In this document: positions 17,071-24,418 of the stretch, piece after piece
How positions within the stretch are numbered: position 1 is the first letter of the stretch
Layout: every line of letters starts with the position of its first letter
NCBI RefSeq assembly: GCF_004343705.1
Contig: NZ_SKFH01000046.1
Span: 1 to 37,072, forward strand
DNA length: 37,072 bases
Direction: 5' to 3'
Origin: Flaviaesturariibacter aridisoli
GTDB taxonomy: Bacteria; Bacteroidota; Bacteroidia; Chitinophagales; Chitinophagaceae
The notes under the pieces: generated by a model
Seen by the model: the letters and a program-made list of their open reading frames with translations, nothing else
What the model was told of the DNA's origin: nothing
Databases searched by the model: none
Position numbers and translations under genes: made by a program

Positions 17071-18345
17071 TTAAACGACCACGAGTTCGTAAAAGGCTTC
17101 CGGCTGCAGGTACTTGTTGGCCAGCGCCTGCAGTTCTTCGGCCGTGATGGTACGGATGGTGCGCATCTGGTCGTCGAAATAGGTTTCGGGAACGCCGTTG
17201 AGGATGATGTTCTTCCAGCGGCCCATGATGTGGAAGGGGCCGTCGAGGTCGCCGAGGATGGAGCCCATCATGTAGTTGCGTACGAGCTGGAGCTCCCCGG
17301 CCTCCACGGGCTCGTTGCGCAGGTCGGCCATCTCCTTGTACACTTCGGTCACAGCCGCCTCGCATACGTCGCGGCCCGCCTCGGTGGAGATCACCCAGGC
17401 GCTTTGCTGGATGTGGTTTTCGAGGTAGCTGTAGATGCCGTAGGTGTAGCCTTTGTCTTCGCGGATGTTGGTCATCAGGCGCGAGCCGAAGAAGCCGCCA
17501 AAGAGGTTGTTGAGCACCTGCACCTTGAGGAAGTCGGGGTGGTGGCGGTTGGGAAACTCACGGCCCATGCGGATGGAGCCCTGCACGCCGTTGGGGTCGT
17601 TGGTAACGCGGTATTTCTTTTCACCCGCCGGCACGATCGGGAGGACGGGCAGCGCCAGCGCGGAGCAGGGCAGGTCGCCGAGCTGGTCGTCGAGCTGCCG
17701 GAAGATGTCGGCCGGCAGCTTGCCCGACACGAACACGATAAACTTGCCCTGGCGGTACCAGCGGTCGTAAAAGGCCAGCAGCTCGTCGCGGGTAAGGGCG
17801 TCGAAGTCCTCGAAGCGGCTGAAGCGGCCGTATGGATGCTCTTCGCCGTACAAATACGTATCGATGAGGCGGCCCGCCACGAAGTCGCTCTTCTTGAGGT
17901 TTACGTTGAGGCGCTGCTTCATGTTCTGCTTATAGGTCTCCAGCTCGTGCTCGGGAAATTCCGACTCCGTCAGCACCTCCTTCAGCACCGGCAGCAGGGC
18001 CGGCAGGTGCTTGCTCAGCGTGTGGATCGACACGGTGGCCGTTTCGTTGTAGCAGTTGCGGTTGAGGTAAGCGCCGTAGTATTCAAAGTGCTCGTTGATC
18101 TGGAAGGCCGTTTTGTTCTTCGTGCCGTTCTTGAGCAGGAAGTTGGCCGAGGCAGCAATGAGGTTGCGGTCTTCGAACCAGTTGCCGGCGTAGTACACCA
18201 GCTCGAGCTGCAGCACGTCTTCGGCACCGGCATTGATGGCGTATACGTCGGCGCCGTTGCGGAGCGTATACTTTTCATAGGGCTTCAGCTGCAGGTGCAG
18301 GTCTACGGCGTCTACGATATGGGGAGGCGTTTTGCGGTCCAGCAT
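17071..18345 (-). CDS. M16 family peptidase, inactive (R/Y) subunit
   Basis: The 424-residue product has the two-domain M16B fold. Where active members carry the zinc motif HxxEH it reads NLIAASANFLLKNG, so it cannot bind the catalytic zinc. It does carry the conserved Arg/Tyr region in its second half (SRLMTNIREDKGYTYGIY), which helps bind substrate. The upstream gene has the opposite pattern, with HxxEH but no R/Y region. In known heterodimeric M16 enzymes the site is split in just this way. The pair is therefore expected to form one functional heterodimer degrading peptides. I see no signal peptide, so the location is probably cytoplasmic. Confidence 0.9.
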   Translation of the reverse strand: MLDRKTPPHIVDAVDLHLQLKPYEKYTLRNGADVYAINAGAEDVLQLELVYYAGNWFEDRNLIAASANFLLKNGTKNKTAFQINEHFEYYGAYLNRNCYNETATVSIHTLSKHLPALLPVLKEVLTESEFPEHELETYKQNMKQRLNVNLKKSDFVAGRLIDTYLYGEEHPYGRFSRFEDFDALTRDELLAFYDRWYRQGKFIVFVSGKLPADIFRQLDDQLGDLPCSALALPVLPIVPAGEKKYRVTNDPNGVQGSIRMGREFPNRHHPDFLKVQVLNNLFGGFFGSRLMTNIREDKGYTYGIYSYLENHIQQSAWVISTEAGRDVCEAAVTEVYKEMADLRNEPVEAGELQLVRNYMMGSILGDLDGPFHIMGRWKNIILNGVPETYFDDQMRTIRTITAEELQALANKYLQPEAFYELVVV

Positions 18346-18359
18346 AGTTGCAATTTAAA

Positions 18360-18488
18360 CGTCATTGCGAGCGCAACGAAGTGGAGCGAAGCAATCTGAT
18401 CTACGTCCACGCTGCAGCCTTGGGCTTCGGAGCCAGCGTGGGTAAGATTGCTTCGGGCTTCCGCTTCGCTCCAGCCCTCGCAATGACG
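18360..18488. repeat. 129-bp fold-back element GTCATTGCGAG..CTCGCAATGAC
   Basis: The outer 12 bp are perfectly inverted (CGTCATTGCGAG / CTCGCAATGACG). Inner blocks TGGAGCGAAG and CGAAGCAATCT are also mirrored, with small offsets. It fills almost all of the gap between the two M16 genes and would be co-transcribed as a long hairpin. A partial end (GCTCGCAATGACGG) is at 32682-32695. Confidence 0.8.
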
Positions 18489-18503
18489 GTTATTAATGGG
18501 CTT

Positions 18504-19742
18504 TTAAACCTTCGCTCTGTAATAGAGCGTATTCGAATTGTTCTCGTCAAAAATGATAGCGGCTTCGTCCTTGATGTCCTGGGCGGTAACGCGGTTATAG
18601 CGGTCCAGCTCGGTGTTCATCAGTTCGGCGTCGCCGAGGAGCTCGTAGAAGGCGAGGGAGTTGGCGCGGTTCATCAGGCTCATGTCTTCGAAAGCGATGA
18701 CGCTTTCGGTCTTGTTTTTCACCTTCTGCAGCTCGGCCTCGCTGATGCCTTCGGCCTTCAGCTTTGCCAGCTCGCGTTCCACGGCCGCTTCGGCGTCTTC
18801 CATCGCCACCCCTTTCACCAACTTGCCTTCGATGCACAGCAGGCCCGGCTCCACGGTGCCGAAGTGGTAGCACTCGATGTTGGAGAACAGCTTCTGCTCT
18901 TTCACCAGGGCCTGGTAGAGGCGCGACGAGCCGCCGCCGCCGAGCACTTCGGTGATGAGGTCGGCCGCGTAGTAGCGCGGGTCGAGGCGGCTGTAGATGT
19001 GCCAGCACTTATAAAAGGCGTCCAGGGGCACGTCGGCCACCACCTCGATGCGGCGCGGCGCCGACTGCTTCGGCTCGGCGGGGATGCTGCGCTCGTAGCG
19101 TACGCCGGCCTCGATGGGGCCGAACCACTTCTCCGCCAGCTCGCGCACGCGTTCCGCCGTTACGTTGCCGGCCACCACCAGGATGGCGCTCACGGGGCGG
19201 TAGTGCTTGAAGAAGAAGTCTTTCACGTCCTGCAGGCCGGCGTGCTCGATGTGCGACAGCTCCTTGCCGATGGTCATCCAGCGGTAGGGGTGCACTTTGT
19301 AGGAGAGGTCGCGGAGGCGCAGCCACACGTCGCCGTAGGGTTTGTTGAGGTAGTGCTCCTTGAATTCCTCCATCACCACCTTGCGTTGCACGTCGAGGCT
19401 TTTTTCGGAGAAGGCCAGGCTCAGCATACGGTCGCTTTCGAGCCAGAAGGCCGTTTCGAGGTTCTCGGCGGGGATCTGGATATAATAATTGGTGAGGTCG
19501 TTGGTGGTGTAGGCGTTGTTTTCGCCGCCGGCCATCTGCAGCGGGTCGTCGTATTCGGGCACGTTGACCGAGCCGCCGAACATGAGGTGCTCAAAGAGGT
19601 GGGCAAAGCCGGTGCGCGACTCCTCCTCATCGCGGGCGCCCACGTCGTAGAGCACGTTCACCACCGCCATCGGGGTGGCCGTATCGGGCATGACCAGCAC
19701 ACGCAGGCCGTTGGATAATTGAAAGCGTTCAAACCGAACCAT
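18504..19742 (-). CDS. M16 family zinc metallopeptidase, catalytic subunit
   Basis: The 412-residue product has the M16 zinc motif H48-L-F-E51-H52, and the downstream acidic ligand lies in VVMEEFKEH (Glu125/126). The central layout (NAYTTNDLTNYY, ESDRM) is typical of M16B. The R/Y motif in the second half is absent and is supplied by the product of the downstream gene. The two genes form an operon separated by 158 bp that holds a fold-back repeat. There is no signal peptide. Family members cleave small unfolded peptides. The start region lies beside the heptamer array at 19746. Confidence 0.93.
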   Translation of the reverse strand: MVRFERFQLSNGLRVLVMPDTATPMAVVNVLYDVGARDEEESRTGFAHLFEHLMFGGSVNVPEYDDPLQMAGGENNAYTTNDLTNYYIQIPAENLETAFWLESDRMLSLAFSEKSLDVQRKVVMEEFKEHYLNKPYGDVWLRLRDLSYKVHPYRWMTIGKELSHIEHAGLQDVKDFFFKHYRPVSAILVVAGNVTAERVRELAEKWFGPIEAGVRYERSIPAEPKQSAPRRIEVVADVPLDAFYKCWHIYSRLDPRYYAADLITEVLGGGGSSRLYQALVKEQKLFSNIECYHFGTVEPGLLCIEGKLVKGVAMEDAEAAVERELAKLKAEGISEAELQKVKNKTESVIAFEDMSLMNRANSLAFYELLGDAELMNTELDRYNRVTAQDIKDEAAIIFDENNSNTLYYRAKV

Positions 19743-19745
19743 TCG

Positions 19746-19787
19746 TTTATTGAATAATATTTATTGAATAATGTGTATTGAATAACG
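19746..19787. repeat. 14-bp (2x7) array TTTATTGAATAATA, left arm of an inverted pair
   Basis: Three 14-bp units differing at their ends, just upstream of the M16 start. Inverted relative to the array at 19833-19867. Confidence 0.75.
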
Positions 19788-19832
19788 GGTCGAGTACCCG
19801 AAATAAGCCGGTAAATGTACCGCAAGGCCTAC

Positions 19833-19867
19833 ATTATTCAATATTCAATAGCTATTATTCACTATTC
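19833..19867. repeat. Heptamer array ATTATTC/AATATTC, right arm of an inverted pair
   Basis: Five 7-bp units ending 3 bp before the stop codon of the aspartyl protease gene (19871). With 19746-19787 it could fold over a 45-bp loop. Confidence 0.75.
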
Positions 19868-19870
19868 AAT

Positions 19871-21055
19871 CTAGAGGATGCTTTTCACCATAAACCGCAC
19901 CTCCTTCAGCTCGCCGTTGCGGCGGTACACCACCTGCACCGGCTCGCTGGTCTGTGTGAGCAGGGCTTTGTAGGCGCTGAGGCTCTGGCTGAAATTTCGG
20001 TTCACGGCCACCACCACATCGCCCTCCTTCAGCCCGGCCTTTTCGGCCGGCGAGCCCTTGGCCACGTCGCCGATCTCGATCACCCCGTTGATAAGGTAAA
20101 GCTCCAGGCCGCAGTAGCCGTATTCGAAGGGATCATCGAAGTGGCTGTTGGGCACGAGGTAGATCTCGCTGCGGTCGTAGTTGATGATGGCGTTGAAGCG
20201 GCGCAGCAGGTCGGAGCCGATGAGGCCGCCCAGCGTGGGATAGGACGTAACGTTGAAGGTGTCTTTGAACACGTATACCGGCACGTTGCGGAAGCGGTAG
20301 GGCCCGAGGCGCACCTGCTGGATGACGGTCATGTGCATGTCTACCTTGCCGCCCATGCCCTCGGCCTCCTTGGCAAAGAGGCGGCGCCCCTTTTTGAGAA
20401 AGCCGCTGTCGCGGATAAAGTCGGTGGAGAACATCAGGTTGAGGCCGGCGCCCATGTCGTAGAGAAAACGCGTTTCCACGGCGCGGTTGTCGCGCACGCG
20501 CAGCGACTGCACCGGCAGGGTATTGATCTGGGGGTGGAGCATAAAGCCGCCGCGGGGGTAGCGGATGGCCCCCTTCGTCCAGAACTCGATCCACGACGAG
20601 TCGTAGTTGACCTTCACCACGTAGCGGCTCAGCACCGAGTAGCCGACGATGCCGTCGATCCGCTCGCCGTAGATGCTGGTAAGCAGGCTGTAATCGTTGA
20701 CGTGAAAGGACATGCTGTCGATGCTGAGGCCTGGCACGTGGAGCGACTGCCCGTGGAGGAAGGAGACGTTCTTGATGCCGCCGATGCCGCGGATGGTGCG
20801 GTTGGAGGGCGTGGGCTTCAGGTTGAAGTGTTCCACCATCGCGGAGTCGAGCGAGATGCCGCCCGAGCCGGAGTCGAGGATGAAGTTGAGCGTATCGGGG
20901 AAGTTGCTGAAGCGCGCATTGAATACGATCAGGCCGCCGGTGAACTGCTGAAAGCGTACCCGCGTGATAAAGCGCGAGGGCTCTACGAATTCTTCCTGCG
21001 CACCCGCGGGCAGCAGGTGGCAGCTAAGCAGCAGGAGGAAAAGGGCTCGGCGCAT
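19871..21055 (-). CDS. Exported aspartyl protease-like protein with C-terminal PDZ domain
   Basis: A signal peptide (MRRALFLLLLSCHLLPAGAQ) starts the 394-residue product. Two retropepsin-like lobes follow, with the first catalytic-type Asp61 in FILDSGSGG and the second, Asp200, in FLYDMGAG. The canonical second motif is D-T/S-G, so Met at that Thr position may reduce activity. Each lobe ends in the hydrophobic-Gly signature (DGIVGYSVLSR, GGLIGSDLLRR). A PDZ domain occupies about 310-390 (GSPAEKAGLKEGDVVVAVN). Expected location is the periplasm; the substrate is unknown. It is likely transcribed with, or just ahead of, the M16 pair. A candidate -7 box lies near 21109-21116. Confidence 0.88.
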   Translation of the reverse strand: MRRALFLLLLSCHLLPAGAQEEFVEPSRFITRVRFQQFTGGLIVFNARFSNFPDTLNFILDSGSGGISLDSAMVEHFNLKPTPSNRTIRGIGGIKNVSFLHGQSLHVPGLSIDSMSFHVNDYSLLTSIYGERIDGIVGYSVLSRYVVKVNYDSSWIEFWTKGAIRYPRGGFMLHPQINTLPVQSLRVRDNRAVETRFLYDMGAGLNLMFSTDFIRDSGFLKKGRRLFAKEAEGMGGKVDMHMTVIQQVRLGPYRFRNVPVYVFKDTFNVTSYPTLGGLIGSDLLRRFNAIINYDRSEIYLVPNSHFDDPFEYGYCGLELYLINGVIEIGDVAKGSPAEKAGLKEGDVVVAVNRNFSQSLSAYKALLTQTSEPVQVVYRRNGELKEVRFMVKSIL

Positions 21056-21128
21056 GATGGTGGTTTGTGAGGAAGACAGCTCGGGCGGCCTAAAGGCTGC
21101 CTAGGGCAAATTACTTAAACAAGTAGAT

Positions 21129-21198
21129 AAGTGGGAAGTCGGAAGTCGGAATTGGATGGACGGCAACACTGCTTCGGACTTCCCACTTCCGACTTCGA
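21129..21198. repeat. Inverted pair of heptamer arrays (AAGTCGG / ACTTCCG)
   Basis: AAGTGGG, AAGTCGG, AAGTCGG, AATTGGA (21129-21156) face GCTTCGG, ACTTCCC, ACTTCCG, ACTTCGA (21171-21198). They could form a stem over a 14-bp loop. They sit between the divergent starts at 21055 (-) and 21226 (+). Confidence 0.8.
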
Positions 21199-21211
21199 TA
21201 CTTCCCTGTCG

Positions 21212-21219
21212 TACCTTTG
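21212..21219 (+). promoter_or_regulatory. -7 box TACCTTTG, 6 nt before mqnC ATG
   Basis: An exact TAnnTTTG match ending 6 nt before ATG 21226. A TTG inside this box is in frame but is taken as promoter, not a start codon. Confidence 0.7.
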
Positions 21220-21225
21220 CGGCCG

Positions 21226-22350
21226 ATGAACCTCTCCCCCCTTTACGACAAGGCCCTGGCCTTCGGCTTCCTCACCGTGGAAGAAGGCATGGCGCTCTTT
21301 GAGCACGCGCCCCTCACCGACCTGATGAACATTGCCGACAGCCTGCGCCGCCGGCAGGTGCCCCACGGCAAGGTCACCTGGCAGATCGACCGCAACGTGA
21401 ACACCACCAACGTGTGCATCGCCAACTGCAAGTTCTGCAACTTCTACCGCATCCCCGGCCACCCCGAGGCCTATATCACCGATATGGATACCTACCGGCG
21501 CAAAATCCGGGAAACCATCAAATACGGCGGCGACCAGCTGCTGCTCCAGGGCGGCCACCACCCCGGGCTCGGCCTGCAGTTTTACGTGGACACCTTCCGC
21601 GCCATCAAGGCCGAATTCCCCGACATCCGGCTGCACACCCTCGGCCCACCCGAGGTGGCGCACATCTGCAAGCTCGAGGGCATGAGCCACCACGACGTGC
21701 TGCGGGCGCTGAAAGAAGCCGGTATGGACTCGCTCCCCGGCGCGGGCGCCGAGATCCTGGTAGACCGCGTGCGGCGCCTCATCTCCAAGGGCAAGTGCGG
21801 CGCCGACGAATGGCTGGCCATCATGCACGAAGCCCATAAGCTGAATATCACCACCTCGGCCACCATGATGTTCGGCCACGTGGAAACGATCCGCGAGCGC
21901 TTCGAGCACCTCGTGCGCATCCGCGACGTGCAGGCCCTGAAGCCGGAAGAAGCCAAGGGCTTCCTGGCCTTCATCCCCTGGACCTTCCAGGACGTAGACA
22001 CCCTGCTGACGCGCATCCGCGGCGTGCACAACCTCACCACGCCCGAAGAATACATCCGTATGATCGCCCTGAGCCGCATCATGCTGCCCAACGTAAAGAA
22101 TATCCAGGCTTCCTGGCTTACCGTGGGCAAGCAGACCGCCCAGTTGTGCCTCCATGCCGGCGCCAACGATTTCGGCTCCATCATGATCGAAGAGAACGTG
22201 GTGAGCGCCGCCGGCGCGCCGCACCGCTTTACGAGCCGCACCATCCAGGATGCGATCCGCGAGGCCGGCTTCGAGCCGCAGCTCCGCAACCAGCAATACG
22301 AGTGGCGCGAGCTGCCCGCCGCTGTCGAAGAGCAGGTCATCGATTATTAG
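21226..22350 (+). CDS. mqnC: Cyclic dehypoxanthinyl futalosine synthase (radical SAM), menaquinone pathway
   Basis: The 374-residue product has the radical-SAM cluster motif C-x3-C-x2-C in NTTNVCIANCKFCNFYR, followed by QLLLQGGHHPGLG, LGPPEV, GMDSLPGAGAEIL and TTSATMMFGH, all typical of the MqnC/MqnE/CofH group. The length and motif spacing fit MqnC. MqnC closes dehypoxanthinyl futalosine into its cyclic form in the futalosine route to menaquinone, the respiratory quinone of most Bacteroidota. MqnE and CofH are related alternatives; MqnC is preferred on overall sequence. It is cytoplasmic and monocistronic here, with its own terminator and a promoter predicting a leaderless mRNA. The other mqn genes are not in the window. 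Confidence 0.93.
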   Translation: MNLSPLYDKALAFGFLTVEEGMALFEHAPLTDLMNIADSLRRRQVPHGKVTWQIDRNVNTTNVCIANCKFCNFYRIPGHPEAYITDMDTYRRKIRETIKYGGDQLLLQGGHHPGLGLQFYVDTFRAIKAEFPDIRLHTLGPPEVAHICKLEGMSHHDVLRALKEAGMDSLPGAGAEILVDRVRRLISKGKCGADEWLAIMHEAHKLNITTSATMMFGHVETIRERFEHLVRIRDVQALKPEEAKGFLAFIPWTFQDVDTLLTRIRGVHNLTTPEEYIRMIALSRIMLPNVKNIQASWLTVGKQTAQLCLHAGANDFGSIMIEENVVSAAGAPHRFTSRTIQDAIREAGFEPQLRNQQYEWRELPAAVEEQVIDY

Positions 22351-22359
22351 CAAGGCAGG

Positions 22360-22391
22360 CCAATCAGGTAACTGGTTTATTGGTAAAAAGG
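22360..22391 (+). repeat. Partial octamer array after mqnC
   Basis: CCAATCAG, GTAACTGG, TTTATTGG, TAAAAAGG: weak 8-bp periodicity related to the TTAATTGG/TCTATTGG arrays nearby. Confidence 0.45.
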
Positions 22392-22422
22392 GTCTTTTAC
22401 GCGGCAACATTCGCGGAACAGG

Positions 22423-22451
22423 AAAGGGTCGTCGTAAGGCGGCCCTTTTTT
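22423..22451 (+). terminator. Terminator of mqnC
   Basis: A 9-bp stem with one G-T pair (AAAGGGTCG / CGGCCCTTT) and an 8-nt loop, continued by TTT. It lies 73 bp past the stop. Confidence 0.75.
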
Positions 22452-22611
22452 AATTGGTTGATCGGTCTATTGGTTAATTGGTAAAGAACCTGTTACGGAC
22501 GCTTTTAATAAAACCGGGCGCCTGGTTGCTGTGGCCTTCCAAAACCCCGACGAAAAGCAAGCTGGGCAGGTCCTGGTTACCAATAGACCAGTAGACAAAT
22601 AGACCAATGGA
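22452..22611. repeat. Inverted pair of octamer arrays (TATTGGTT / CCAATAGA)
   Basis: Four units at 22452-22483 (AATTGGTT, GATCGGTC, TATTGGTT, AATTGGTA) face four at 22580-22611 (CCAATAGA, CCAGTAGA, CAAATAGA, CCAATGGA). The right arm is the reverse complement of the left-arm consensus. The 96-bp interior is not repetitive. Confidence 0.75.
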
Positions 22612-22619
22612 CACGAAAA

Positions 22620-22655
22620 CCGTATTTACCGGCATAAATCATAGTAGAAATACGG
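22620..22655. promoter_or_regulatory. Paired operator-like site C, upstream of the two-component operon
   Basis: CCGTATTTACCGG (from 22620) and GTA-GAAA-TACGG (ending at 22655) are outward-facing copies of the motif in site A. Centres are about 22 bp apart. The site ends 55 bp before ATG 22711, as at site A. The inner half-sites are degenerate. Confidence 0.45.
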
Positions 22656-22710
22656 TTGTTGGTATGGGAAATTGTGCGGATTTTGGCGTTTCAAATTAAT
22701 TCCACTGCTT

Positions 22711-23043
22711 ATGAATCATGAAATCGACCTCCAGACGGCCATCGACATGACCACGCTGTACCGTACCAACATCGGCAAAATGATGTCCGACGAGTTCCAG
22801 GGCGCCATGCCGCTCAGCGAAACATTCGACATTTCGGCGATCACTACCCTCCTGCAGCAAAACCCGACGCAGATCCGCATCTACTACGGTATGAATGCCG
22901 ACAACAGCATCCACGCCGTGCTCGTGGGTGTAGACGACAAAGGAAACGATATGTTCCCGGGCCAGCCCGAAGACGGCAAGATCATGGAAATGGCTCACCG
23001 TTGCCCGGTAACTTGCCCTCCCGCTTCCTTACTCAATCAATAA
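22711..23043 (+). CDS. Small hypothetical protein with C-terminal RCPxxCPPxSLLN motif
   Basis: The 110-residue product starts at ATG 22711 (MNHEIDLQTAIDM). An N-terminal helical half is followed by a beta-rich half (QIRIYYGMNADNSIHAVLVGVDDKG) and a Cys/Pro tail HRCPVTCPPASLLNQ. Tails of the RCPxxCPPxS type occur in many small Bacteroidota hypothetical proteins, recalled from memory; their role is unknown. The paired cysteines might bind metal or form a disulphide. There is no signal peptide. It is the first gene of the apparent operon with the 7-TM protein (6-bp gap), kinase and regulator, and has operator-like site C upstream. Confidence 0.75.
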   Translation: MNHEIDLQTAIDMTTLYRTNIGKMMSDEFQGAMPLSETFDISAITTLLQQNPTQIRIYYGMNADNSIHAVLVGVDDKGNDMFPGQPEDGKIMEMAHRCPVTCPPASLLNQ

Positions 23044-23049
23044 CGAGCA

Positions 23050-23700
23050 ATGAACGCGTACGCATTCATTTTTGCCTCTTCGTTTTCGATCATTATCGCT
23101 GTGCTGCTCGGTGCGTTCCGCATGCACCAGGTAGCACGGCGATATATCCCATTCCTCCTGTTTCTTTTGATGGGGCTTCTGAACGAAATAGCCAGCGAGA
23201 TCACGGGGCGCATCTGGCAAACGAATGCACCGAACTGTGACATTTACACCTTAGTGGATTCACTGGTCCTGATTTGGATGTTTTACGAATGGCGGCTCTT
23301 CCGAAAAACATTGGCGTATGTACTTGGGTCGATGCTGATCGTTATTTGGGTTTCCGATACATTGATTTGGGGAAACCTGATGGCGTTCAGCTCGCGGTTC
23401 AGTGTCTCCTATGCTTTGTTGACGGTTCTGATGAGCGTGCAGTATATCAATCACCTGATTGTTACCGAACAGCGGCTCACCCTGAAAAACCCGGATTTCC
23501 TGATCTGCATCTGCCTCGTTCTGTTCTACACCGCATCGGCAATCGTGGAAATCTTCTGGTTCTTCGGTTTTGACAACAATCCGACATTTGTAGGCCGCGT
23601 GTATATCATCATCCCTGTAGTTAACCTTCTTGTCAATCTAACTTACGCACTCGCCGTTTTATGGATCCCCAGGAAACCCGCCTTTATTACGCTATCCTGA
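23050..23700 (+). CDS. Seven-transmembrane protein of unknown function
   Basis: The 216-residue product has seven hydrophobic segments: FIFASSFSIIIAVLLGAF, IPFLLFLLMGLLN, YTLVDSLVLIWMF, YVLGSMLIVIWVS, YALLTVLMSVQYI, FLICICLVLFY to WFFGF, and YIIIPVVNLLVNLTYALAVLW. No enzymatic motif was seen. Its 3' end overlaps the kinase gene by 40 bp, so the two are translationally coupled. Since the kinase has only one membrane segment and no sensor domain, the 7-TM protein is a reasonable candidate for the missing input module; this is inference. Its base composition is visibly more AT-rich than the kinase and regulator genes, as is common for membrane proteins. Confidence 0.8.
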   Translation: MNAYAFIFASSFSIIIAVLLGAFRMHQVARRYIPFLLFLLMGLLNEIASEITGRIWQTNAPNCDIYTLVDSLVLIWMFYEWRLFRKTLAYVLGSMLIVIWVSDTLIWGNLMAFSSRFSVSYALLTVLMSVQYINHLIVTEQRLTLKNPDFLICICLVLFYTASAIVEIFWFFGFDNNPTFVGRVYIIIPVVNLLVNLTYALAVLWIPRKPAFITLS

Positions 23701-24407
23701 TTGCCTGCGGCGTCGTTGGTCTGATCATCGTCTTCTTTATTATTTCCATCATCCGACAGCAGCGCCGCAACCTCGTGCTGCACCGCCAGAACATGCTGGC
23801 CGAGATCACCACCCTCGAGAAGGAGCGCGCCCGCATGGCCCGCGACCTGCACGACGAGCTGGCGCCGGTGCTGGCCGCCGTCAAGATGCGGATCAACTCT
23901 TTTGCCCTTACCGACGCCGAAGACCAGGAGGAGCTCGGGCGCACTTCGGCCCACATTGACAGCCTGATGAAGCGGATCCGCGAGATCACCTTCGACCTCA
24001 TGCCCTCCTCGCTGGAGCGCGCAGGCTTCGCCGCCGCCGCCCGCGAATTCCTCGAATACATCCGCCGCAGCGGCCGCCTCGACATCCGCTTCGATTGCCC
24101 CCAACCCGTGGCCGTAGACGAGCGCAAGGCCGTCAACCTCTACCGCATCCTGCAGGAAGTGATGCAGAACACCCTCAAGCACGCCGAGGCCCGCCGCTTC
24201 GTGGTGTCGCTGAAGCAGGAGAAAAAAGAGCTCGTGCTCGCCACCACCGACGACGGTAAAGGCTTCGACTACGAAAAGCTTCTCGCCCAGAACGGCGGCA
24301 TCGGCCTCCGCAGCCTGCGCAGCCGTGTGGAGATCATGAACGGCGCCTTCTTTTGCGAAAGCCGCAAAGGGAAGGGCACATCTTATATCTTTAGAATCCC
24401 GATTTAA
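23661..24407 (+). CDS. Sensor histidine kinase (HisKA_3 / NarL-partner type)
   Basis: The 248-residue product has one membrane helix (about residues 9-32), then a dimerisation helix with the phospho-accepting His64 in ERARMARDLHDELAPVLAAVK. The ATPase domain shows the N box (LQEVMQNTLKH, Asn170), G1 (DDGKGFD, Asp198) and G2 (GGIGLRSLRSRVEIMNG). It lacks any PAS, GAF or periplasmic sensor region, which is short for the family. Signal input is therefore probably supplied by a partner, and the overlapping 7-TM gene is the obvious candidate. It should autophosphorylate His64 and transfer to the regulator encoded 11 bp downstream. Confidence 0.93.
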   Translation: MDPQETRLYYAILIACGVVGLIIVFFIISIIRQQRRNLVLHRQNMLAEITTLEKERARMARDLHDELAPVLAAVKMRINSFALTDAEDQEELGRTSAHIDSLMKRIREITFDLMPSSLERAGFAAAAREFLEYIRRSGRLDIRFDCPQPVAVDERKAVNLYRILQEVMQNTLKHAEARRFVVSLKQEKKELVLATTDDGKGFDYEKLLAQNGGIGLRSLRSRVEIMNGAFFCESRKGKGTSYIFRIPI

Positions 24408-24418
24408 CGCAACCAGCT

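Noticed and set aside
21217-21225. TTG start for mqnC, adding three residues
   Set aside because: The TTG is part of the TACCTTTG promoter box; ATG at 21226 is in the right position for a leaderless start.
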